Shown here: in pieces, positions 55,164-64,000 of the stretch
Layout: every line of letters begins with the position of its first letter
Numbering within the stretch: the first letter of the stretch is position 1
Assembly: GCA_038496445.1 (NCBI GenBank)
Contig: JALMLS010000310.1
Coordinates: 62,001 to 126,000, forward strand
Source: Trichosphaerium sp. ATCC 40318
Taxonomy: Eukaryota > Discosea > Flabellinia > Trichosidae
Reading direction: 5' to 3'
DNA length: 64,000 nt
Program-made: the position numbers and the translations under genes
The notes under the pieces: model-generated
What the model was told of the DNA's origin: nothing
The model's database searches: none
Seen by the model: only the letters and a program-made list of their open reading frames with translations

Positions 55164-58100
55164 CTACTTGGATAACACTAACATGAATTGCCAAATCCAA
55201 AGAACGAAAGGCAAAGGTGTGAGTACAACTCCAACAAAAGCTAACAAGAGCCATTGCCACCAAGCAGTACATTCTACATGAGCAGCTCGCCTTTTCAGAG
55301 AATTGAGTAAGCTAAGAATAAACTCGTGGGTACTTAGTACCATAATCGAGATTGTCCTTCTATTGATACACAGTGAAGCAACTCGAAACTTGCATAACTA
55401 AAACCAGTATAACACATTAATCCCAAAGATAGCAATGCGGCTGTCAGGCGCTGGGCGACCGTCTAAATGCCAAGTAAGTACGAGAAAAGCCGTAGTATAG
55501 ACATACTGTAATGTTATCCTTATCTGGATCATATCCATTGTACGTCCTATGGAATTCAACTTCTTCTCTGAAAGCCACACGACGAGATAAAATATATTGC
55601 CCAATAAATAATATCAGCAATACTATGAATAGTAAAACTGGTACAAGGAAGAAGACGCCTAATAATATTACAACAGAAACAACAGAAGAAAGAGTAGTAC
55701 TGATTTTTTCGATTGTCGTTAAGCCAGAAAAGATACAGAATCCTTGAAAAGAACCGACTAGATCTAAGTTGGATAAAGAGCTAATCTCCTTGCTAACAAC
55801 TGAAAGATCGTATTGAAATACGTCTGCTGATGGTGGCATTACAACAAACACCTAGAAAAATAGTCAAGAAAAAAACAAGAAAAAACGAAGTGCTTACCAC
55901 TTGGTAGAAGTAGATGACAATTTTTAAGTGACCCTCTTTGCCATGAGGTACTATTAGCATAGACGCAACATACATAAAACCCAGAATTAGGACAACCACA
56001 ATTGCAATAATTGCGTTTATTGACTTGCATTCGTCCTACAATTTGTATTAAACGTACACCGTTGTAATTCCCATAGTTGCTATTTCTAGTAAATCAAAAC
56101 GTACTGAGTGTACACAATTAGTTGTGCCGAATGTTTCAGAAAAGCCTTGTTTACAAGAACCACAGAGAATGCCTTAACAAATTAAAAAAACTGCAGGAGC
56201 TTTTAATACGTTACCAGTTCGATTTCCTTCGCAATGATTGTATTTACAGTCTTTTTTTGTAGCAGGACAACAATATCCCTGTTCAAAAGTAAGAAAGCAA
56301 AAAGAACATAAACAAACAGTACATCAGGACATGGATAAAAAGATAGTTCGTCTTGCGAATTTAACACGCCATAGAATCCAGGTAATGCCCTCACTTCTGA
56401 ATTTCCTATTAAGATATCATATCAGTGCCTCTTATAAGATGAAGTAATCACCTATACATAGCCCACCATAAGGACACGTATTACAACTGATATTGAAATC
56501 ATCAGACCCTTTTTAAGTATAAGTTTAGTTTAAGCTAGCGTGCCGGACTTTAAGCATACCTCGCTCAAAACTGTAAGTACCACTTGGACAAGAAGAGCAA
56601 GCATAAGACCAAAAAGAGTGAGATACAGTAGTGAAGTTTTCAGCTTGCATAATGTAACCTAACACAAAACAGTAAGCTATGGATGTAGCTAAGTTGTTAA
56701 CCTTCTGGGCAAGTTATCAAAGTGTCAGCGAATTTAAGGTGAAGTCCACCGCGACTATATACATTCCATACTTCTATACCATTGAGGATACGAGCATGTT
56801 CGCCTGTAAGCGAAATATTACACGTTGTAAATGCCAAGCGACCATTCGATTGAGAAAACACCTTTTTGTGTCAGAAAAGTGAGCTGTAACATCCGTCTGT
56901 CTCGCTTTATAACACGTACAGCAGATCCATGAGAGGAAGTATTATTTTCCCATACGCAATCAAGACCATTCAACGAAGTGAGTGTATCAAGGTACATACC
57001 TAAAGATGAAACGATTGGCTTAATTAATTGTCTCGCTTAAGCTTAATCTTTACCTCCACCGAAAGTACCAGCGTGATTTTGTATGAATGATACACTAGTA
57101 GCTTGTATCTCTACATCTCCGTTTGCCATAATACCTCCACCAACTGTTGTGACTTTATTATTAAAGAAAGTTACGTTGGTTAAAGCCATAGAATCTGTAT
57201 TCGATCCAATCATTGTTAAGCCACCTCCTGTACGAGCTTTGTTATTTTTAAAAGTGCCTATTGTCTTTGTAAGTAATCACACGGCTAGTAACACTCTAAA
57301 GAACGAACGTAAAAACTAAAACAGTAAAGAGATTATTGAAATTTAAAATATAATTTCAAGAGGTGTACAATTAGTAAACTCCATGTAGTTGTTTGTGACG
57401 TTAACCTCTCTGCTGCCAAAGTTCGCAAAAATACCGCCGCCACCAAATTTGGACACAACATTATTACCTATTCATAGGTGATGACAACAAACAACACAAA
57501 CGAATTAAATACGTACTGAACAATGTGTCATGAAATATATAAGTGTTTTCAGCGCCATTCTTGTCAAATGATAACACCACCGCTCCTCCTTCATTTATCG
57601 CTGTATTATCAATGAATTCATTTCCAATAAACTCAGCATAATCGCGGTCTTTGAAAACCTGAAAACAAAATGTTAAGCAATGTTATTGTTTATGTCTTTT
57701 TTAGATACCTTGAAATGAAACGATACTACACCACTCCCAGCTGAGTTGTTTACAAACTTGTTGTTCAGTATATGATGTGATGTTGGTATTTGTTCAGTGC
57801 CAAGGAAAGATATACAAGAACCCAAAGCAGCGGCACGATTTTCTGTAAAAACACTTGATTCAACTCTATAATTTAGAGTATTCTACAACACAGTTGTTTT
57901 TGAATGAAGAACACATGACGCTGCGTTTTTTTTTTGCGTACCTCGATACTAATGGCTCCACCTTCATTGCCTCCATAAAAATTGTTTGTGAAGGAGCAAT
58001 TAACAAAAGTAGCGTTAAATCCATTCTTTACTGCTATAGCACTCCATCCTGGATAATTCAAGCCACCACATCTGGTTATTGTCAATCCATAAAAAGCTAC

Positions 58101-58713
58101 GCTTTGGTCTGGATTAAGCAAAAAATAAAGTCCTTGACTTTGTCAGTACTACGCAGTACACACGTGTCTAATAAATAGTACCAGATACGTCATATCCATC
58201 CTTGGAACCACAGTCAATGACTGCTCCATTATCCGCCTCAAAAATCAAATCCTTATTCGCAATGGTTAGATTTCCTTCTTGATAAACACCGCTAGCGAAA
58301 TGTATGTGTCCAGCTATTACAACAGTCAGATGGCTCTGAAATTAATGCGGATATAGGCTTGCCATTATCTACTTTATGAATAGAGCCTTTTATTGTCTTG
58401 CAAGGCTTTTCAGGCGTTGTACATTCGAAATCGTCACTGCCTTTACGATGTTTGTTCAAAAAAAAAGTACTTGTATTGAAAACGAACTGCTTACCATCAG
58501 GTGACAGATAAATATCCTGGCGAGAGATATCTACATGATAAAGTACGTACTCATCGTCTAGTGAACATTAATCTTTTTTTTGACAGTTACAACGCAGTTA
58601 CCATCTAGAGTTTCGCTAATGGTATGAAACGACGCCTTCACGTGCGTTTTAATACTTATTTGTAGAAAAAGAAATAACAGCGCCATACAAGCGTAAGAAT
58701 GCCATAGAGACAT
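55164..58713 (-). CDS. Large surface protein: beta-helix, GCC2/GCC3-like Cys motif, multipass C-terminus
   Basis: ATG at 58713 with signal peptide MSLWHSYACMALLFLFLQIS. Exons from 58300 to 57000 repeat the right-handed beta-helix/polymorphic-membrane-protein pattern: FVNCSFTNNFYGGNEGGAIS, FIGNEFIDNTAINEGGAVVL, GTFKNNKARTGGGLTMIGSN and NVTFFNNKVTTVGGGIMANG. Then a Cys-rich part (QGYCCPATKKDCKYNHCEGN, RTG, then ILCGSCKQGFSETFGTTNC) and transmembrane helices (AIIAIVVVLILGFMYVASML; KIVIYFYQVV; VVILLGVFFLVPVLLFIVLL; ECTAWWQWLLLAFVGVVLTP). This order is typical of a large protist family of membrane proteins. The function is unknown. At the 3' end at least one join (near 55330-55380) is not resolved, so frame and stop at 55164 are tentative. 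Confidence 0.68.
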
Positions 58714-58941
58714 AAAACCAGATACGTTGAGAAGGTGTAATGTTCTCGAAAAAGTGTTGGCTATTTTCTGATGTCCTTAATCAGTCACGCGGGTTTTTTT
58801 TGTCCGCAAGAAATAAATGTAAAAACTGTTAAAAAAAAGCTTCTAATTACGCATAATACACGCGACTGAGTTATCTCTTGAGTAAAATTACAATAAAAGA
58901 GTGACAGTTTCATAGTACTTCTTTGAGAAATGAGAAATTAA

Positions 58942-59903
58942 TCACTTGTTTGCTGCACGGCTAAGTTTCTTCATAATCACCTAGTGGCATGATAAGAGAC
59001 GATCAAATAACAGGAATACTATCCGCGTACATCTTCTTCAAGGTCGTGCTCAGATGAAGCATCAATTTGAAGATGCACAGGGTCAAGAAAACGACCTAGT
59101 AAAACAATCAAATATCTGTGACGGAAATATCACGTGATATTCCGTGAGTACATACCTATATCCCATGATCTACCATGCATCAAACCTTTTTGTAGAGCAG
59201 GTATACCAGCAGGGTTCCTTGGATGATATTTAGTGACCTCTTGCCAACAGTTTTGGTTTTGACGTACCATGTAATGTATACGAATTTGTAGACTTCATTT
59301 TCGTCTAGGCGCAATCTAATGAGGCCAAACCTGCAAATGGTTTAGTAAGAGTATAGCCAAGGATACGACAAAGAATGCTGCGAATTGTTGAAAGCTATAA
59401 ATGGCATGTACATTGGTTTAGCTGGTTCAAAAGTGTCAATAAACTCTTCTAGGTCTCCATCACTTTTCTCGTATACTGTGAGAGCATTTGATGTTCCTTT
59501 GTATGAGTAAATAACCCTGCAGAATATATTTAGCTTTAAACGCCTTGATAGTATCTACAACTGCAAAATAGTGCGTCGAAGAGTAATATTACACGCTCCG
59601 TACCAATTTATATCTGACTTAGCGTCTTTTACTTCTACAATTTTGTTAACGCGTGATTTGATGTATTTGAGGCCGACCTTTGCACGCAACAGCTAATTCT
59701 GGATCGCTCAGGTCAACTTTACCAGTTCCGACGTTAGCACCACTGACGCCCGATTTTGGGGTAGGATCCTTGTATTCTCGCTTGCTTGTAGGATATTGCG
59801 ACGTGTCAGTGCCTGTACAGCGTTTAGTTAATTATTGTAACGCTCAACATCGAAATACTGTACCGTGTTCTTTTCTTGAAAATGCGTCGTTCTTAGTACT
59901 CAT
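58942..59903 (-). CDS. Coactosin-like ADF-homology actin-binding protein
   Basis: F-actin side-binding protein of the cell cortex. ATG at 59903 (MSTKNDAFSRKEHGTVF), a short unique N-terminus, then TPKSGVSGANVGTGKVDLSD with DPELAVACK, DAKSDINWYGACN, VIYSYKGTSNALTVYEKSDG, DLEEFIDTFEPAKPMYM, FGLIRLRLDENEVYKFVYIT and PAGIPALQKGLMHGRSWDIG. The end DPVHLQIDASSEHDLEED joins through GTACGC to VIMKKLSRAANK. These match the coactosin ADF-H order (DP...KSD...NW, Y.G.SN, R...KFV.I.W, H.QI.AS). About 170 residues, slightly longer at the N-terminus than usual. About seven exons. Confidence 0.82.
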
Positions 59904-60035
59904 TATAGCGAAATAAAAGTTGCTGAGGTTTCTGTAAAGGAAACGGTTTTTTTGTAGTTGATTGGCATTGACTTCACCTGTATTGCGTTGGCAAACTACT
60001 GAGCGCTTCCCCTGAGCGAATGGTTGTCATTTCCG

Positions 60036-61917
60036 ATGGCTATTGCGCAAAAAAGTATATCATTCGCTGTTATGATCATTAACTCACTTCTTATGTATAG
60101 GCACCGCGTATTGGGGTCACTGGAATAGCGTAGAGAACCAGCGGCATTTTGTAGATACAGTAATTGCTCCAAAACTCAAAGTTTACACTCAAAACGAGTG
60201 GTACAACGTCTCACTGAATGATATAGCGGTGGCATCAGGCATATCTGGCTCCTTGCTCCACAGGTCAACCAAACACTTTAAGTCCTCACTCATAAACTAC
60301 AGGTATTCAAGCTGTACATTAAAACTATTGCGCAACGTCTACCCTGGCGCGCGTTGGCTTACGTGGAAGTTCAAGTGCGTATCAAAGTGTTTTTTCTAAT
60401 TTTGTTAACACTTCAAAAGACGGTTGCCACGTGAGTTTTGGGAGGACTTAGAAAGTCAAAGACAAAAACTAGAGTACACAGCAGAGAAGTACAATGTCAA
60501 GGAATTAGATGCATGGTATGATGTGGTCGTAATACCCGATCTTGAAGAGGATGATGCAAGCGTAAAAATGTAACCAATATTTGCAACTCAATTTTATACG
60601 CTCTGACTTGCTATTGAGTTATGGTGATTCATTGTACCAGATGCTAATCAAAGTGTATCCAAAGCATAATTGGCAGCAATGGCGTTTAAAGTACGTAACA
60701 GTGATGCTTCTGTTCATAGTTAACACCCTTTACAAGGCCAATGTATCCAGCTAAAGTATTACAACATCGTAGAGTCCTAAATGATGTTGGCCAAAAACTT
60801 AACATCAAAACAATTGATGACTGGTTTAGAGCTGATTATAATAAGGTCAAAATATTCGCAAACAGTGTTCTAAAACGGCAAGAGCTCACTAAAACAAAGC
60901 AACTTTGGCTAACAGCAAAAAAGATATGATGGATCACTTTCAAGAGCATTATCTAGTGTATATCAATATCATAGTTTTGAATCACTAGATACCACAATGC
61001 CTCGTGGATACTGGAAACAGGGAAAGGTGCAAGTGTCTTTTCTAGAGCAAGCAACAAAGATACTAAATGTAAACACACTTGAAAGCTGGTACCAACATAC
61101 TTAAGTCAATATTCTTTTTAAATGTTCAATCTTTAGGTATCGTGTATCTACTTCACAAATTAAATCAATAGCGCCAGGTATACTACCATACTTTCCAAAG
61201 ATACTTAAGTTACTCGATCCGTCATTCTCTTGGGACTGGGATAAGTTTAGTGTTTTTAAGAAACGCTCAAGACAGTTGTAAGATTTACTATTTTTTTGTT
61301 CTTCATACAACTGATGTGTTTTTACAGACAACTATCTTTTCGTATACGAGACATATTTAAGGGCATGACTGTAATTGAAGAGCATAGCATTGGTTGTTTA
61401 TCTTCAAATACTATTTTGACTGTTGATATCTATGTACCTCACTATAACTTGGCAATCGAATACCAAGGTACACCGTGCACTTTTTTTTTCAAACTACCGT
61501 AACACATTATAGGCGAGCAACACTATAATGACTTTTACAGCTTTGGTGCACCTACTGGGGTGTATTTATCGAGAGATCTAGAAAAAGTCGATTATTGTAA
61601 AAGAAATGGTGCATTGTTTTTTTTTTTATTTCGCTCTTGTTTTGTTGTTTACTTTTTTACCTCAAGGTATTACCATTGTACCCATTCCATATTGGTGGAA
61701 GGATGATATAGACAGCCTTAAATCAACACTTAATTACTATAAACCAGAATTAAATTTAAAAGTGGAATCTGGTGTTAAACCATTACTTGAAAAGCCGCAA
61801 CAAGCACTTTTGACTCATGATGGTAGTTTCAACTTTTACTTGTTCACTTTATTAATTTGTTTTCCTGTAGGCAGTGCAAAAAGTCTAATGGCTCCTGAAA
61901 AGTTAGTAGTCGCATGA
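60036..61917 (+). CDS. W-Y repeat protein with C-terminal PD-(D/E)XK-like nuclease domain
   Basis: ATG at 60036 (MAIAQK), GTATAT intron, then TAYWGHWNSVENQRHFVDTV and repeated units with W-Y...S-L...Y-P...W...W-K-F: NEWYNVSLNDIAVASGISG, LLRNVYPGARWLTWKFK, RLPREFWEDLESQRQKL, SLYQMLIKVYPKHNWQQW, LNIKTIDDWFRADYNKV, RYDGSLSRALSSVYQ and YWKQGKVQVSFLEQATK. The C-terminal part reads ILTVDIYVPHYNLAIEYQGE, QHYNDFYSFGAPTGVYLSRD, CKRNGITIVPIPYWWKDD. D...E-x-Q...H in VDIYVP / IEYQGEQHY is the Vsr/DUF559-like restriction-endonuclease fold core. About 480 residues over ten or so exons. Related repeat-plus-nuclease proteins exist, from memory, in glomeromycete fungi and several protists; function unknown. 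Confidence 0.72.
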
Positions 61918-62568
61918 ACCATGGTAGTGGTGAGTGATATTAAAGAACAAATGTATAATAAAAGACAAAACCGGAAAACAAGGATTGACTTCAGTAACAT
62001 GATGCATATAACAGAACAGTTACAGTATGTACACAAGGTGCGGTTTTACAAAAAAAGGTGGTTGCGAAACGTGTTTCAAAGGAGGTTTAGTAGGTCTACA
62101 GGGCTATCTAGCCTTATAAACCCACGAGGTTGCCGAAGCAACACGAAGGAGGAGGTTTTTTTTTTTTTTAAAAGTATTCTAAAAAGGAAGTAACACTATC
62201 TCTATGCACCTTGTCATTTATTGAACACTAACAACTTTTACACCTGAAGAAATCTAGCATTAAAAAAAAGTGGGCACACTATTATACGGCGTAGATGCTT
62301 ACAGATAAGAAAACAGATACCCACCAAATTATTAGTAGAAAAAACTTCGTTTAACACTTTTGGAAAACTCCCACTTTTTAGCTACACTACCTTCAACCGC
62401 ACACTCACTGCTGACCTGTACACCCACTCTGTTATATTATCAAACTATATTCTTCATAGAACGTTCAAGTAACGACTTTCCAACACCGACAATATAATTT
62501 GGTGACTTTATTCATGCAAACGAAAGATCTCGTGTACTCACATGAAAAGGAGTTGATTGGTCCTTGTT
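61918..62568. other. Intergenic region between convergent genes
   Basis: An open stretch at 61921-62193 (basic, ending in a poly-T-derived Phe run) directly follows the nuclease-like gene's stop and could be an extra 3' exon, but I saw no in-phase join. The remainder is flank. Confidence 0.4.
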
Positions 62569-64000
62569 TTATTTAGATGTAACTGGTATAGAAGGTATAC
62601 TCTTTCTTCCCCACAAGTCAACTGAGTTGACCTTATACCTAAGTGCACTCAATCAGACCAGACGAAGTATTTTTACTATGGACGTACCATAAATCTGGTG
62701 AACCAATGTGCATAAATCCTTTTGTTAAAAACATGCCTTGATTAGCTTGAACATACTCACCGTCTTTTGTTGGTGCAGCATATACTTGATAGGTTTGGAT
62801 ACATTTAGATGAAGATGAGTCCCACCTAAAACATGAATAAGTAAGTGTTTGTACGACTCAAAAGAAACATTGAAAATTCTTACATTATCCAGTTTTGTTG
62901 TTTGTTGATTAAAGATTGCTCTTGAGGTTTTGGTGTGACTCTAACATTTTTAACTTGTTCGGGCGGGTTTCCATCATTGTGGCATATTTGAAGAAGCACG
63001 ATTCCTGTTGAAATACATCACGTCAACCCAATAAACTGATACTTTATAAAGAACCAAAAAAAACTTGCCTGGTAACCTCATTTCGACTTCTCTTGAATAT
63101 TGTCCTACGTCATTGGGCTCAAATGTCTTGACAAAATCGAGAGTAGGGTTTTGATTATATCGTAGTTTCAATAATTGATCTTCTGTTGGTATAGATGGTT
63201 TCCCCATGGATTCCCAAACGCCTAAAAAACCAATGTCAGTCAAAGTTACAATAGATTTGAATTCGTGCCGTATACGCTTCCATGGTTGTTGTCTAATCGA
63301 TATAATGCCACCTTACTACTGCCTGGAGTGAATATTTGAGGTATATTCTTGATTGTAACCGTTACATTTTCAGTGAGATTTTTAGCTGTAGTGTCAGTTG
63401 ACCAATATAGAATTACTGAAAGCACACTTTCTTTTGATGTTTCTTCAAGAGTAGCTATGCCGTTCATTGGACAAACATTCGGATCATTACAGCCGTCTAT
63501 ATTATTAAGCTGGATGGATGGAACCTTTTGAGCTTACCGGACGATGTTATATCGTAGCTTTGAGTACCAATAAGTGAGAGAAGTAACATGACATTGAAAC
63601 TCGGTTTTCTGATTGTTTCGAATTTTAACACATTATTATTTCCTGGGTTTGTAACATTCGATAGCCTTGCGTTAAGTGTTCTAAGTTTAAATGATCCATC
63701 TCCCATAAATCCATTATCATTCGAAAGTAGACCGAAATGAACAGGAGGTTGGAATGTATTACTGTAGATGATGTGATTAAGGTGTTGTTTGAGGACCTTT
63801 AATTCCACTAAAAAAAATCACGTCAGTTTGAGCTCACTTTTTTCTCATGTTTTCGTACTTGCTGCGTATGTTACATCAGCTCGCCATTCCTCAGGTTTAT
63901 TCCAACCAACAAGAGGATCTCCTAAGTAGAAAAATTAATAGGTGAGGTTGAAACGATGACATTAATCAATAGTTTATTCGATCGTACCTTCATCATTGAA
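62569..64000 (-). CDS. IDUA: Alpha-L-iduronidase (GH39), 3' part, cut by window end
   Basis: Lysosomal glycosidase that removes non-reducing alpha-L-iduronic acid from heparan and dermatan sulfate. Reading leftward from the window edge: LVGWNKPEEWRADVTYAA, VELKVLKQHLNHIIYSNTF, FGLLSNDNGF and RTLNARL match the end of the GH39 barrel; SVLSVILYWSTDTTAKNLTE, GKPSIPTEDQLLKLRYNQNP and VLLQICHNDGNPPEQVKNVR match the C-terminal beta domains of animal IDUA in order; WDSSSSKCIQTYQVYAAPT and, through a GTACGT intron, YKVNSVDLWGRKSIPSIPVT match the terminal fibronectin-III-like domain. The stop overlaps TAAATAAA. The signal peptide and catalytic Glu pair lie beyond the window. About eight exons seen. Confidence 0.88.

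Noticed and set aside
61921-62193. Basic frame after the nuclease-like gene as an independent gene
   Set aside because: Ends in a poly-T tract, has no in-phase splice to the upstream gene that I could find, and no family features.
1-64000. tRNA, rRNA, CRISPR arrays, IS elements or prophage
   Set aside because: No tRNA-type T-loop with matching acceptor stem, no rRNA-like stretch, no regular direct repeats with unique spacers and no transposase were noticed by eye. A covariance-model search was not possible, so weak RNA genes could be missed.

Overview
This is a gene-dense, AT-rich stretch of a nuclear genome from a unicellular eukaryote. Most genes are cut by many short introns (typically about 40-70 nt) that open with GT, often in the unusual form GTACGT/GTACGC, and close with TAG or CAG. 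Intergenic gaps are mostly a few hundred bases, AATAAA-type poly(A) signals sit at or just after stop codons, and both strands are used evenly. The standard genetic code fits every gene model. I cannot name the species. Coactosin, the exocyst, an STE20-type kinase with PH and PAS parts, an expansin, an alpha-L-iduronidase and a GCC2/GCC3-type protist membrane protein together suggest a free-living amoeboid or flagellate protist rather than an animal, plant or typical fungus. The supplied open reading frames often start at non-ATG codons and break at introns, so I rebuilt gene models by eye from splice signals, phase and family resemblance. Exon ends are approximate where stated.

Layout. 1-14.4 kb: housekeeping genes (mitochondrial carrier, LSm1, SMU1, a leucine-rich repeat protein, a PP2C phosphatase, a PhyH-like dioxygenase with an N-myristoylation signal, a hypothetical protein). 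15.4-19.1 kb: an intronless MORN/YwqK-repeat protein with an F-box-like start, then a secreted expansin with a Pro/Thr linker and an extra C-terminal module. 19.3-24.2 kb: exocyst subunit Sec8. 24.6-31.2 kb: membrane proteins (a type I glycoprotein, an EGF-like plus multipass receptor-like protein, a small Cys-tailed protein) and a second MORN protein. 31.4-37.8 kb: an EF-hand plus LRR protein, a gene with an apparent -1 frameshift, an intronless F-box plus LRR gene, and a broken LRR copy facing it. 38.6-40.7 kb: two tandem secreted Cys-rich paralogues. 41-47.1 kb: DnaJ, an intronless F-box-like protein, and a PH-PAS-coiled coil-STE20 kinase. 48-54.1 kb: small proteins, a serine carboxypeptidase, a BTB protein and the third MORN gene. 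54.4-64 kb: a small basic protein, a large beta-helix/GCC2-GCC3 membrane protein, coactosin, a protein with W-Y repeats ending in a PD-(D/E)XK-like nuclease fold, and the 3' part of alpha-L-iduronidase.

How it fits together. Several genes concern polarised secretion, the actin cortex and the cell surface (Sec8, coactosin, STE20 kinase, expansin, iduronidase, carboxypeptidase, Cys-rich and beta-helix proteins). RNA processing and turnover are represented by SMU1 and LSm1. The most unusual layer is the set of intronless or nearly intronless F-box-like genes carrying MORN or LRR repeats, scattered among intron-rich neighbours. Their architecture is reminiscent of repeat proteins from giant viruses and large protist-specific families.
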